A stretch of 64,000 nt of DNA from CAZEQK01 sp964514395 (GTDB taxonomy: Bacteria; Bacillota; Bacilli; Tepidibacillales; Tepidibacillaceae): positions 1 to 64,000 of the forward strand of contig CAZEQK010000006.1 in the NCBI GenBank assembly GCA_964514395.1, in the 5' to 3' direction. The notes under the pieces are model-generated. The model saw only the letters and a list, made by a program, of their open reading frames with translations. It was not told the DNA's origin and ran no database searches. The translations under genes were made by a program, and so were the position numbers. Below are positions 17,335 through 26,468 of the stretch, one piece after another. Each line of letters opens with the position of its first letter. Position 1 is the first letter of the stretch.

Positions 17335-17706
17335 TTAGTTGATGTCGTCATTTTTTAGAGCAGCAAATCGCTTTTTCCGTTCCTCGATATCCTTTTCATT
17401 AAATAATATATGCTTTGGAGCATTTAGAATGTCGCTAATTTTATCTGTCGTCTCCTCCTTTGGCATACCACCCTCAAAAATCCAGCGTTGGACTGTTCTT
17501 GGATGGACACCAATCATTTCCGCTAAGTCAGAAACTTTTATATCTTCAGAGAACATTAAACCATAAAGATATCGATTAATCACATTCCATGACTTTAATG
17601 CTCTACGAAATCTCTTTTTTCGAATTCCCTTACCAAGAAATTTTTTGCTTATGCCTCTTAATACCTCAAGCTCTTCATCTGTAAGCTTACTATTCGTTGC
17701 TGCCAA
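17335..17706 (-). CDS. Small helix-turn-helix DNA-binding protein
   Basis: About 123 residues with one clear HTH in the middle: IKVSDLAEMIGVHPRTVQRWIF near residues 60-80, the kind seen in XRE/MerR-like regulators. A basic stretch (GKGIRKKRFRRALK) precedes it and an acidic/basic helix follows. Start is TTG at 17706 with AGAGGTGA 5-7 nt upstream; the longer reading from 17754 would add a hydrophobic stretch with no ribosome site. It stands alone between the two glycosylation operons and could regulate either; no operator was identified. Confidence 0.7.
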   Translation of the reverse strand: MAATNSKLTDEELEVLRGISKKFLGKGIRKKRFRRALKSWNVINRYLYGLMFSEDIKVSDLAEMIGVHPRTVQRWIFEGGMPKEETTDKISDILNAPKHILFNEKDIEERKKRFAALKNDDIN

Positions 17707-17860
17707 AGTTGTCACCTCTATATTTAATAGTATGTATATATATATTATTAACATAAAAGCTTGGATTTAAAAAGTTTTTATATAAATAAGTTAATTACTT
17801 ATATAAAATATGACATTTAATGTTATATTTTGGTTTTTTTTTATGCCATTTCATAGAAAA

Positions 17861-17897
17861 CAGGCCATTTTATTTTTAGAAAATGACCTGCTTTTTT
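17861..17897. terminator. Terminator after the CDP-sugar/GT operon
   Basis: Stem CAGGCCATTTT / AAAATGACCTG (one mismatch), with six T on the plus-strand side and four T on the minus-strand side. It lies 10 nt beyond the end of the minus-strand operon at 17907. Confidence 0.65.
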
Positions 17898-17906
17898 ATT
17901 CACTCA

Positions 17907-18926
17907 TCATTTTTTTCTTCTTAATATGAAGTGTCCATTTGATGCTTGAAATGGGTTTTTCATATTTTCATATCTTTTTGGAAATTGTCTAAAAATTCTC
18001 CGACTCTCCTCAGAAATAGCTTCACCATTTTTAAAGTGGTCATAGCTCCAAGGTATAGTTTTATTAAAATCTTGACCTATCGCAATGAGCTCTTGGACAT
18101 ACTCCGTGATCATTTGATGTGCTACATCATGCCTACCTGGTACATATAACTCAAATAAAGCAGTGTAATCACCCTTTACACGTAGGATACCAGAGTAATG
18201 AAAAAAGCGAAGTGGATGCCCGTTTACTATTAGTTTGCCATCGTTTGATTTCGTTATTTTACGATTGGTTAAATTCCACCAGGCAACATTATAACCTGGA
18301 TGCTTTAATACATAGGTATCAAAGAATGCAGGTGCATAGTCAATCCATTTTTGATCGGTAAAGACATAATTTTGTATATCAATATAGCAAAACATGATTA
18401 GCCGATTACCCCACCAGTTTAGAAAATTTAGTGCATTCTCTGATCTTCTTATTGCAATAAATCCTAGATTATAAATACCAAACTTTGATAAGAAAATTTC
18501 CTTATGTTTCACATTTCTCTGGGTTTTTTCAGGGTAGAGGATATGGGGTGTAATCATAATAGAATGTTCATTTAGTAATTGGTCCACCTCATCAAATTTA
18601 CCATAAATTTTTGTGTCTCCATCAATATAAACAAATTTCTCTTCATTAGGATAGTGCTCCAATAAGTATTTTAATAGACGTGCTTTCATCGAAGTACAGC
18701 CTTCTACTGCATTATGCTTAAAAATATGTCTATGGAAATTCCGATAACCTAGGTCCTTTGCTAAGACAACTTTATCAAAAATTGAGACACCCTTTGCTTC
18801 AATTGGCATCTCTTCTTCTACGACACAAACTGCTAATAATGCCTTAGGATCATGTACCTTTAAAGATTTTGCCATTAATTTTACTAAATTGATATTATTT
18901 CTTGTCGTAACCGTACAAAAAAGCAT
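17907..18926 (-). CDS. Glycosyltransferase (GT-A, DGD motif)
   Basis: 339 residues resembling GT8-like retaining transferases: LFCTVTTRNNINLVKLMAKSL at the N-terminus, FVYIDGDTKIYGKFDE with the metal-binding DGD near residue 100, and FTDQKWIDYAPAFFDTYVLK later. It is closely related to both halves of the upstream 623-residue protein. Start is ATG at 18926, preceded by GGGGGTG and overlapping the previous stop as TAATG. It is the last gene of the CDP-sugar operon and is likely to transfer that deoxysugar or another sugar of the same glycan (inference). Donor and acceptor are unknown. No membrane segments, so cytoplasmic. Confidence 0.75.
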   Translation of the reverse strand: MLFCTVTTRNNINLVKLMAKSLKVHDPKALLAVCVVEEEMPIEAKGVSIFDKVVLAKDLGYRNFHRHIFKHNAVEGCTSMKARLLKYLLEHYPNEEKFVYIDGDTKIYGKFDEVDQLLNEHSIMITPHILYPEKTQRNVKHKEIFLSKFGIYNLGFIAIRRSENALNFLNWWGNRLIMFCYIDIQNYVFTDQKWIDYAPAFFDTYVLKHPGYNVAWWNLTNRKITKSNDGKLIVNGHPLRFFHYSGILRVKGDYTALFELYVPGRHDVAHQMITEYVQELIAIGQDFNKTIPWSYDHFKNGEAISEESRRIFRQFPKRYENMKNPFQASNGHFILRRKK

Positions 18927-20797
18927 TATTCCCACCCCCTATTCCTACATTCAGCTAATTCATGGTAATATTCATCGACTAATCGCTTTAATACAACCTG
19001 ATTTCCAGTATGCTTTGTATTTATGCGCCTTATATAATTCATCTGTTTTATGTTTAATATCCCTGAAAACTGGATAAAGCGTAATTTTTGACCATGAATA
19101 CTATATATTCTATTCAACTCTTCTGTAATTGGTCGGTGATTGATATTCCAATGAGCAACATCATAACCAGCATGCCTTATAATATAGGCGTGAAAATAGG
19201 CAGGTGTATAGTCAAGCCAATTCGTTCCATAAGGATGAATATTGTTATTCACTGCATCCGATTCAATTCTACTAATCCACCAATCAAGAAATAATCTTGA
19301 CCTTAAACTCCGTTTAATCGCTACAAAACCTTGATTATACAAACCAATTTTCTTAAAGAACATCTCACTTTTTATATCATTAGGATGTAAGATATGTGGT
19401 ACTAACACAATCTCATAAGAATTAAGAATCTCTTTTAACTCCTCTAATGGGGAGTATAATTTTATATCCGCATTAATAAGAATGAACCGTTCTTCGTTTG
19501 GAAGTATGCTTTGCATATAAGATAGAAAACGAGGCTTTATGATTTTAGTTAATTGCTGTTGTGTAACGTTCCCAGTATTCATGCCTATATCTTGATAGGA
19601 AACGAATATATCAAAATTCTTATCATTTAATATTACTCTTGGAATGATATCCTCCACAACACATGCAATAACTCTTGAATCCGGATGATGTTCTTTTATC
19701 GATTTTGCTAGAATCATCCCTATATGCATACTTGTTTTCGTAATAACCATACCAAATATTAACCTAGGGTTGGTTATTATTTGTATTGGATTTTCAACTT
19801 GAAAGGTTTTATTTGATTCAAGAAAGGGATTGATATATTGGGAATAATTTTCTAAATGATTTCGATAATTCATTCTAGATCTCATGTCTATTTTTTCGCC
19901 AGATGTAAAATAGTCATAGCTCCATGGTTCCTCTTTTTTTAGATTCTGAGTATATTCCATAATTTCATTGATATACTCCTCAACCATATGAATCATCACA
20001 TCATTGACACCACTATGGGTTTTAATCCAATGATTATATTCACCTTTTACTCTTAATACACCAGAAAAGTGGAAAAATCGAAGATATTGGTCATTTACTA
20101 TATATTTGTTATCATTTGATAACAAAACTTGACGGTGATATAAATTCCAAGGAGCCTTATTATATCCATGATGCTTTAGGATGTGCACATCAAAAAAAGT
20201 AGGTGCATAATCAATCCATCTTTGGTCGGTAAAAATCTGTTTTTCAGCGTCAATATAACAAAACATTTCTAATCTACTTGCCCACCAATTTAAAAATCGA
20301 TTGGCATTTTCAGACCTACGAATAGCGATAAAGCCTAGATTATACATTCCAAACTTTGATAGGGTTAATTCAGTACTCTTTACTCGGTCTATGGAAGCTT
20401 CTGGCTGCAATATATGTGGAGTAACCACGATGGAATGAGTATTTAATATTTCATTCAGTTCAACAAATGGACCATATATTTTCGTATCGCCATCCAAAAA
20501 GATAAATTTATTATGTTTCGGATATAAGTTTAATAGGTATAAAAATAATCTAGCTTTTATTGATGTACATGCTTCAACAGCATTATGTTTAAAAACATGC
20601 TGATAAAAATTAGGAAAACCTAAATCCTTTGCTAACACGATATGATCATAGAACGGAAAATCTCTTGCCTGTTGAGGTATATTTTCTTCTACCATACATA
20701 GATTCACTTTAGCATCAGGCATATGTTTTTTTATGGATTTCGCCATAACCATTGTTAAGTATAAATTGTTATTTGTCGTAACAGTACAAAAAATCAA
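18926..20797 (-). CDS. Double-domain glycosyltransferase (tandem duplication)
   Basis: 623 residues made of two copies of the same GT domain. Copy 1, about residues 1-330, has FCTVTTNNNLYLTMVMAKSI and FLDGDTKIYGPF. Copy 2, about 345-620, has FGMVITKTSMHIGMILAKSI and LINADIKLYSPL. In copy 2 the DGD motif reads NAD, keeping only the last Asp, so metal binding may be altered. Both end with the WNxxHR...RFxxFSGxLxxK pattern. The 3' neighbour is a single-domain relative. Two active sites, or one active and one binding domain, are both possible. The start overlaps the reductase gene by 4 nt. Confidence 0.75.
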   Translation of the reverse strand: MIFCTVTTNNNLYLTMVMAKSIKKHMPDAKVNLCMVEENIPQQARDFPFYDHIVLAKDLGFPNFYQHVFKHNAVEACTSIKARLFLYLLNLYPKHNKFIFLDGDTKIYGPFVELNEILNTHSIVVTPHILQPEASIDRVKSTELTLSKFGMYNLGFIAIRRSENANRFLNWWASRLEMFCYIDAEKQIFTDQRWIDYAPTFFDVHILKHHGYNKAPWNLYHRQVLLSNDNKYIVNDQYLRFFHFSGVLRVKGEYNHWIKTHSGVNDVMIHMVEEYINEIMEYTQNLKKEEPWSYDYFTSGEKIDMRSRMNYRNHLENYSQYINPFLESNKTFQVENPIQIITNPRLIFGMVITKTSMHIGMILAKSIKEHHPDSRVIACVVEDIIPRVILNDKNFDIFVSYQDIGMNTGNVTQQQLTKIIKPRFLSYMQSILPNEERFILINADIKLYSPLEELKEILNSYEIVLVPHILHPNDIKSEMFFKKIGLYNQGFVAIKRSLRSRLFLDWWISRIESDAVNNNIHPYGTNWLDYTPAYFHAYIIRHAGYDVAHWNINHRPITEELNRIYSIHGQKLRFIQFSGILNIKQMNYIRRINTKHTGNQVVLKRLVDEYYHELAECRNRGWE

Positions 20798-21678
20798 ATC
20801 TTTTTCCCCCTTTCATCAAAAGCTTTATTTAATTTTTTTATATATTCTTCTAAAGCCTTCTGCCAGCTTGGCAGTAATTCAAAACCATTTTCCCTTAAAT
20901 TTTTATTCATTAGTATTTCACAATTAGGAACTGGTGCAGATCGTACAAAATAACTAGAATCAACAGAGTGAACATTAGTTTCTGTTCCAAAGCTATCCAC
21001 TATTTTTTTCACATAGTCATATCTTGTAGCAGCACCACTATTTGTCACATGGTAGATTCCATAGAAATCCGTTTCCATCAATTCTAATATTTTCTCAGAT
21101 AAATGATAGGTGTAAGTGGGGCATCCATATTTATCTGAGGCGCTATATATATCAGATTTTTGTCTAGCTTCTTTATATCTGTTATAGACAAAATTCTTTT
21201 TATGGTTTTTATCTCCACCAAAAAGCCAGCCTGGACGAATGATAAAATATTTATTTAGATATTCTTTAATCTTTTCTTCACCTAAATATTTTGATTTTGC
21301 GTAAACTGTTTTCAATGTAACAGCATCTGATTCTGAATAGCTTTTTATGTAATCGCCAAATAACCCACAGGAGCTAATATAGATAAATTTGGCATCTACT
21401 TCCCTTGAGTAAAATGCTAAATTTCCAGTTCCAACCCCATTTACACGATATGCCTCATCCGGCTTGTTTTCACAATAATCTACATTTGTTAGTGCAGCTG
21501 TGTGTATGACATAATTAGGTTTAATTCTAGTAAAAACCTCCATCACCTTTTCTCTATTCGTTATATCTAATGCTTGCTTTGAATAAGCGAATACCTCATA
21601 ATCCTGTTTTGCATTTATGCATTCAATCAAATCCTTAGCTAGCATCCCGTTCGCTCCAGATATGATTACTTTTTTCAT
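20794..21678 (-). CDS. RmlD-like NDP-4-keto-6-deoxysugar reductase
   Basis: 294-residue SDR of the RmlD substrate-binding type: IISGANGMLAKDLIECI (NAD(P) site), HTAALTNVDYCENKPDEAYRV, and the YxxxK as YAKSK. In dTDP-rhamnose synthesis RmlD reduces the 4-keto group. Here the linked nucleotide is CDP (rfbF/rfbG upstream), so it probably reduces a CDP-4-keto-6-deoxyhexose, perhaps after the epimerase at 21678. It overlaps the epimerase gene by 1 nt and the GT gene by 4 nt. Family assignment is firm; the product stereochemistry cannot be read from sequence. Confidence 0.78.
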   Translation of the reverse strand: MKKVIISGANGMLAKDLIECINAKQDYEVFAYSKQALDITNREKVMEVFTRIKPNYVIHTAALTNVDYCENKPDEAYRVNGVGTGNLAFYSREVDAKFIYISSCGLFGDYIKSYSESDAVTLKTVYAKSKYLGEEKIKEYLNKYFIIRPGWLFGGDKNHKKNFVYNRYKEARQKSDIYSASDKYGCPTYTYHLSEKILELMETDFYGIYHVTNSGAATRYDYVKKIVDSFGTETNVHSVDSSYFVRSAPVPNCEILMNKNLRENGFELLPSWQKALEEYIKKLNKAFDERGKKI

Positions 21679-22145
21679 TATCGATCCCTTACTCTCCAGT
21701 TATATTTCACCAAAGCATTTTGGTGTGGATCTATTCTTACCATTTCATCCTCTTCATGAACTACTGTTATCAAATCAGCGATGATAGCAGGTTCTGTTCC
21801 TACTCCCATAAATCCATTCCACACATTTGCTGGTATTTGAACCAAAGCAAAGTTAGCATCTCCAATATATATCTCTTGGATTTCTCCTTGTGTTTTTGAG
21901 TGTTCACGATTGTCAAATAACACTAGCTTTATATGTCCCTTAATCACAGCATAATTTAATATTGCATGCTTGTGTAAATGCCACCCCTTGACAATACCGG
22001 GATAGACTGTTGAAAAATAGATTTCTCCAAAGCCTTTAAATTCAGGATCAGAGGCTTCCTGCATTTTCATAATGATACCACGGTCATCTGGTATTCTTTT
22101 TAAAGGCTTGATGATCACTCCATCTATCATAATAATCATCTCCAA
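21678..22145 (-). CDS. RmlC-like sugar 3,5-epimerase (cupin)
   Basis: 155 residues with the RmlC/WbbL-type cupin fold: an N-terminal DDRGIIMKMQEASDPEF, then GIVKGWHLHKHAILNYAVIKG in which the first His corresponds to the RmlC catalytic His position, and VWNGFMGVGTEPAIIADLI. It is shorter than classical RmlC (about 180). It most likely epimerises the CDP-4-keto-6-deoxyglucose from RfbG at C3 and/or C5, giving the L-configured or otherwise altered sugar, before the reductase acts. A pure binding or isomerase role in the same family (FdtA-like) is possible. ATG at 22145 follows GGAGATGATT. Confidence 0.7.
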   Translation of the reverse strand: MEMIIMIDGVIIKPLKRIPDDRGIIMKMQEASDPEFKGFGEIYFSTVYPGIVKGWHLHKHAILNYAVIKGHIKLVLFDNREHSKTQGEIQEIYIGDANFALVQIPANVWNGFMGVGTEPAIIADLITVVHEEDEMVRIDPHQNALVKYNWRVRDR

Positions 22146-22147
22146 TC

Positions 22148-23236
22148 TTAAGCTTCATAACTATATTCCTTGATCTGTTTTAAACAGACTTCTCTAATAT
22201 CCTTTTTCTCTTGATAGGCCCTTGTCCATTCAACAACCTTATTAAGTGCTATATCAAGATTCCACTTTGGATTCCAGCCTAAAATTGTTTTTGCCTTAGA
22301 GCAATCCAGCTTTAAATAGGTTGCTTCATGGGGATGATTTCCTTTTTCTAGCTCATAGGCTGCTCCATCCCCCCATTTATTACATATTTCTTTGACAATC
22401 CATTTAACAGGCTTTACATCGTTATCATTAGGTCCGAAATTCCAGCCTTCTCCATATTTCGGCCCATAAATAAATAATTTCTCTGCTAATAGCATATAAC
22501 CACTCAAAGGCTCTAGTACATGCTGCCAGGGTCTTATCGCATGTTCATTTCTGATTCTTATTTTCTCTCTATTTAGTAGGGAACGAATAGAATCAGGAAT
22601 TAAACGATCCATTGCCCAATCCCCACCACCTATTACATTACCTGCTCTTACAGAGGCTATCCCAACCCCGTGTAAAAGATAATCCTTTGGATGAAAAAAG
22701 GAATTACGAAAGGAGGCTGTTACTAATTCAGAGCAGGCTTTGCTATTTGAATAAGGATCATAACCACCAAGATTATCACCTTCTCGATAACCCCAGACCC
22801 ATTCCCTATTTTCATAGCATTTATCCGTCGTCACATTAATGACTGCTTTAATGCCTTTACCCTTCCTATTCGCATATCTAATTGCTTCTAGCAGATGTAC
22901 CGTGCCCATGACATTAATATCATAGGTTTCAACTGGCTTATGATATGAATCCCTTACTATAGGCTGTGCAGCTAAATGAAAGACAATATCAGGTGCAGCC
23001 TCTATTACAGCTTTTTTTAGGTCTTCTAAATTTCTAATATCAGCAATATTTGATGTCAGCATTGAATCTATACTTGCTAGCTGATATAGGCTTGGGTTGG
23101 TGGGTGGTTCTAATGCATATCCTGTAACCACCGCCCCTATGTCATGCAGCCATAAGCTTAGCCATGATCCTTTAAACCCTGTATGACCAGTAATAAATAC
23201 CTTTTTCCCCTGCCAAAAACTCTTATTAATCCTCAC
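22148..23236 (-). CDS. rfbG: CDP-glucose 4,6-dehydratase
   Basis: Extended SDR of about 362 residues. FITGHTGFKGSWLSLWL binds NAD; NVTTDKCYENREW is the RfbG-specific active-site region, and DPYSNSKACSELV supplies the YxxxK-type pair. It dehydrates CDP-glucose to CDP-4-keto-6-deoxyglucose, using the product of the gene immediately upstream. I choose GTG at 23236 (VRINKSF), since AAGGGG is 7 nt before it and it follows the rfbF stop directly; an ATG at 23263 inside rfbF has no site. Length and motifs agree with functional RfbG. Confidence 0.87.
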   Translation of the reverse strand: MRINKSFWQGKKVFITGHTGFKGSWLSLWLHDIGAVVTGYALEPPTNPSLYQLASIDSMLTSNIADIRNLEDLKKAVIEAAPDIVFHLAAQPIVRDSYHKPVETYDINVMGTVHLLEAIRYANRKGKGIKAVINVTTDKCYENREWVWGYREGDNLGGYDPYSNSKACSELVTASFRNSFFHPKDYLLHGVGIASVRAGNVIGGGDWAMDRLIPDSIRSLLNREKIRIRNEHAIRPWQHVLEPLSGYMLLAEKLFIYGPKYGEGWNFGPNDNDVKPVKWIVKEICNKWGDGAAYELEKGNHPHEATYLKLDCSKAKTILGWNPKWNLDIALNKVVEWTRAYQEKKDIREVCLKQIKEYSYEA

Positions 23237-23237
23237 C

Positions 23238-24029
23238 TTAATTCCCCTTCTTCCATGGAGCATTCCCAGTTTTCCATATACTTTCTAGGTGGAGTTTATC
23301 TCTTAACGTATCCATAGGAAGCCAAAATCCATTGTGCTTATACGCCATTAATTGACCATCCTTTGCTAAATTTTCTAAGGGGTCCCTTTCTAGCACAGTA
23401 TGATCACCTTCAATATAATCAAATACCCTCGGCTCCATCACGAAAAATCCACCATTTATCCAGCCACCATCCCCTTTTATTTTCTCCTTAAAGCCGATGA
23501 CTTGATTGTTATTTGAAAGATTTAATGAACCAAATCTTCCAGCAGGCTGAACTGCAGTAACGGTTGCAAGCTTACCATGGGTTTTATGATACTTTACTAA
23601 TTCCTTCACATTGATATCTGATAAACCATCTCCATAGGTTAATAAAAATGGCTCATCACCAACATATTTTTTTATTCTCTTCACCCTGCCCCCTGTCATG
23701 GAATCCCTTCCTGTATCGACTAATGTAACCTTCCATGGCTCAGCGTATTGATGATGAACAACATTTTTTCCATGCTTTGTAAAATTAACTGTTAGATCAG
23801 CGTTATATAAAAAATAATGCAAGAAATATTCTTTTATCCGTTCACCTTTATAACCTAAGCAAATAATGAAATCATTGAATCCATAGTACGAATAAATTTT
23901 CATGATATGCCATAATATTGGCTTTTCTCCTATTTCTATCATTGGTTTAGGTTTTAAATCCGTCTCTTCACTTATTCTTGTTCCATAGCCACCAGCTAAA
24001 ATCACCACTTTCATCCTTTGGACGTTCAT
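23238..24029 (-). CDS. rfbF: Glucose-1-phosphate cytidylyltransferase
   Basis: About 263 residues. VVILAGGYGTRISEETDLKPK is the nucleotidyltransferase signature as found in RfbF. LTYGDGLSDIN holds the catalytic metal Asp, and GGWINGGFFVMEPRVFDYIEGD is the RfbF-type sugar site. It makes CDP-glucose from glucose-1-phosphate and CTP. The start is ATG at 24029 with AGGAG 9 nt upstream; the ATG closest to the core (MKVVIL) has no room for a site. First gene of the six-gene operon running to 17907; upstream is a large AT-rich dyad at 24101-24142. Confidence 0.88.
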   Translation of the reverse strand: MNVQRMKVVILAGGYGTRISEETDLKPKPMIEIGEKPILWHIMKIYSYYGFNDFIICLGYKGERIKEYFLHYFLYNADLTVNFTKHGKNVVHHQYAEPWKVTLVDTGRDSMTGGRVKRIKKYVGDEPFLLTYGDGLSDINVKELVKYHKTHGKLATVTAVQPAGRFGSLNLSNNNQVIGFKEKIKGDGGWINGGFFVMEPRVFDYIEGDHTVLERDPLENLAKDGQLMAYKHNGFWLPMDTLRDKLHLESIWKTGNAPWKKGN

Positions 24030-24100
24030 CCAAATCACTCCTAAAATATAAAAATATCATTTTTATAAACCATATCCTTGCTATTAATGTATGATGCAGC

Positions 24101-24142
24101 TAGCTATAAAAAAATAATGAAACTGACCATTTTTTATAGCTA
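24101..24142. other. Large AT-rich inverted repeat upstream of rfbF
   Basis: TAGCTATAAAAAA and TTTTTTATAGCTA, a perfect 13-bp dyad with a 16-nt loop, about 70 nt before the rfbF start. It could be a terminator shielding the operon or a regulatory hairpin in the leader; sequence alone does not decide. The rest of the 24030-24533 stretch holds the terminator at 24190-24226 and no supported gene. Confidence 0.5.
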
Positions 24143-24189
24143 TACTCTTTATTAATAGTTCCTAGGTTTAATTGAATAGATTAACGCAC

Positions 24190-24226
24190 AAAAAAAGCTG
24201 AACTAAATTTTAAAATTTAGTTCAGC
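24190..24226 (-). terminator. Strong intrinsic terminator, minus strand
   Basis: A perfect 30-bp palindrome (GCTGAACTAAATTTT and its complement, no loop nucleotides in between) at 24197-24226, followed on the minus strand by seven T. It would end transcripts from the acyltransferase gene at 24534-25574. The intervening 24227-24533 contains only fragmentary reading frames. Confidence 0.8.
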
Positions 24227-24533
24227 AAGTGCTGATAAATTTTCTATTTTTATACGGCATAAAAGCCTTCATCCTTTTTCTATTCTACATACATCACTTC
24301 TTTTATCTTCGGTTTCAACAAGACTCCATCTTCAACATCATAAGAGGAAGTTATTACCATTCTCGAAATAAGGGCAGCATAGCACGACTTAATGCTTTAG
24401 CATTTAGTGTGATTTGTGCCCTATGGGTGCTAAGGTTCAGGTGGAAATAAAAAACTCCATTTGAACCAAGTCTTCTTTATCTCCTTAAACCCATAAGACT
24501 GTATTTGTAGCTCAAGTCAATCTCGATTAAAGC

Positions 24534-25574
24534 CTAAGGTTCATATTGTCCCACATCATTCCCATCACCCCCTGAGCTTGGTTGATAATAAAAATTCTTT
24601 CCATCGATAGCTATTTGACCAATCCCTTTTTTCTTTACAGCTTTAAATCTACCTCCTTGTTTTAATTTAACTTGCTGCTGGGTGATGCTATTAGCTTCGT
24701 TTTTTGCCTCCTGTATGGAGGACCTAAGAAATGTTAACTGCCACTCATTCCAATCCCTTGGATTTTTAAATAACAAAGATTTCGAATGAAACGTACCACG
24801 TTCCGTATACTCCACTTTATAATCACACTTTTTGCAAAAGAATTGATGACCAGTTGATTTCATATGATCCATAGAATGACAATTAGGGCAGGTAAATAAA
24901 AAGTTTTCTAGCTTTTCAGCAAGTCTTTTACCTGGATAGATAAGATTGGTTTTTTCTTGAAAAGAAAATTCATCATGCTGTAATGCAGCATTGAGCTTTT
25001 GATAAATTTGATCTACAGAAAATTTCTTAATTTCCTCTATCGAAAATAGTAAATCAAAGGAAATAATGATTTTTCCATACCTGCGATATTTTGCCCAACG
25101 GGGAGATACGAGATGACCACCCTTAAAGCTTGTATTAACCACTGGGATTTTTAAGAGCTTAATCAGCTTTGCAGTTGAATAGTAGATTGGCTCTGTTCTC
25201 CCATCCCAGGTATGATTTCCCTCAGGAAATAATCCTAAAATCTTTTCTTCTTTTTTTGTACGAATCATTCGCTTAATCGTAGATATATCTACCCTCGCTT
25301 TAATCGTGGGAATTGCATGAATATAATTTAATAGACCACGAACAATCGGATTTCGAAATTGTTCATCAGATACAACAAATGCGATGGGTTCATCTACAAA
25401 GATATTCATAATAAATCCATCCCAATTATTTTGATGGTTTCCAACAAGTAAATATGGTGCTTCTAAATCTTTTACTATATTATTTTTCACTTCTATATCA
25501 AAAATGCTGTTTAAATAAATTCTTAACAGACTTTGTATGAACCGTTTTGTTCTCGTCATATGACTTTTACTCAA
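24534..25574 (-). CDS. PlsC-type acyltransferase with C-terminal zinc ribbon
   Basis: 346 residues. The lysophospholipid acyltransferase motifs are present: NHQNNWDGF (HX4D) near residue 47, and GLFPEGNHTWDG (FPEG) near residue 115. A Cys4 zinc ribbon (CPNCHSMDH...CKKCDYKVEY) lies at about residues 233-258, and the last 90 residues are basic. PlsC enzymes transfer acyl groups to lysophosphatidate at the membrane; the zinc-ribbon extension is a recognised variant in Bacillales whose substrate I do not know. Start is TTG at 25574, 10 nt after AAAGGAG. It is transcribed alone, divergently from satP, and ends before a strong terminator. Confidence 0.78.
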   Translation of the reverse strand: MSKSHMTRTKRFIQSLLRIYLNSIFDIEVKNNIVKDLEAPYLLVGNHQNNWDGFIMNIFVDEPIAFVVSDEQFRNPIVRGLLNYIHAIPTIKARVDISTIKRMIRTKKEEKILGLFPEGNHTWDGRTEPIYYSTAKLIKLLKIPVVNTSFKGGHLVSPRWAKYRRYGKIIISFDLLFSIEEIKKFSVDQIYQKLNAALQHDEFSFQEKTNLIYPGKRLAEKLENFLFTCPNCHSMDHMKSTGHQFFCKKCDYKVEYTERGTFHSKSLLFKNPRDWNEWQLTFLRSSIQEAKNEANSITQQQVKLKQGGRFKAVKKKGIGQIAIDGKNFYYQPSSGGDGNDVGQYEP

Positions 25575-25812
25575 TCAGTTACCACTCCTTTACTAAATAA
25601 GTCTTAGCCTTTACCTGTTATTATAAAATAATTATAGCAATAAATGTTGCTTTTTGAATAATAACCCTATTTTTGATGAAATAATGAAAAAAATATTTTT
25701 AAAATATTCATAATTTTTAAAATTATGATATAATAATATATGACATAATATTCCATTACTATCCACCTAAGAAAAGCTTAAAATTAAAAATTTTAAAAAA
25801 GAGGTGTAGAAG

Positions 25813-26397
25813 ATGGAAAATCAAATTAAAATTGCGGATCCAGCACCATTAGGATTAGCTGGATTCGGGATTACCACCTGTGTGTTAAGTTTAATTAATG
25901 CAGGAGTAATCGAAGCTGGTGCAATGGGAGTAGTTTTAGGATTGGCAATTGCTTATGGGGGATTTACACAGCTTTTAGCAGGAATGTGGGAATTCCGTAA
26001 AGGAAACACATTTGGTGCTACTGCATTTTCATCCTATGGTGCATTTTGGATTGCTTTTTATTTTATTGTAAAGGCTGAACCAACCGCAGGTGTCGGATAC
26101 TTTCTATTATTTTTTGGCTTATTAACACTTTATTTATGGATTGGTAGTTTTTATCTCAACAGAGTTACATTTTTAATATTTTTCTTTTTAACGATTACTT
26201 TCTTTTTACTATCTTTCCATGATCTTGGTATGCTTGGATCTGCAGCATATGGTGGCTGGTTAGGTGAATTAACAGGTCTTATTGCTTTATACGGTTCTGC
26301 AGCTGGTGTAATCAATGGAACAGCAGGTAAAGAGGTAGTTCCAGTTGGTAAACCATTTTTCACACAAACAACATCAGAGCAAACAATCGCTGGATAA
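25813..26397 (+). CDS. satP: Acetate uptake transporter (GPR1/FUN34/SatP family)
   Basis: 194 residues, six predicted membrane helices, and the family signature near the N-terminus (NPAPLGLxxFG, here DPAPLGLAGFG at residues 9-19). These proteins carry acetate or succinate across the cytoplasmic membrane. The next gene is acetyl-CoA synthetase, so acetate import and activation are paired. AAGAGGTG lies just upstream of ATG. A possible promoter with -10 TATAAT near 25730 (16 nt after TTCATA) is in the 238-nt gap. I saw no catabolite-repression (cre) site. Confidence 0.88.
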   Translation: MENQIKIADPAPLGLAGFGITTCVLSLINAGVIEAGAMGVVLGLAIAYGGFTQLLAGMWEFRKGNTFGATAFSSYGAFWIAFYFIVKAEPTAGVGYFLLFFGLLTLYLWIGSFYLNRVTFLIFFFLTITFFLLSFHDLGMLGSAAYGGWLGELTGLIALYGSAAGVINGTAGKEVVPVGKPFFTQTTSEQTIAG

Positions 26398-26468
26398 TTT
26401 TATAGGAGTACAAAATAGGGTGCCTTCTGGCCCCTTTTACTTTCATCATTTTAAAAGAGGGGAGATTT

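Noticed and set aside
24229..24450. Short open frame between rfbF and the acyltransferase gene
   Set aside because: No ribosome site, odd composition, overlaps a terminator region; the minus strand shows only short fragments too.
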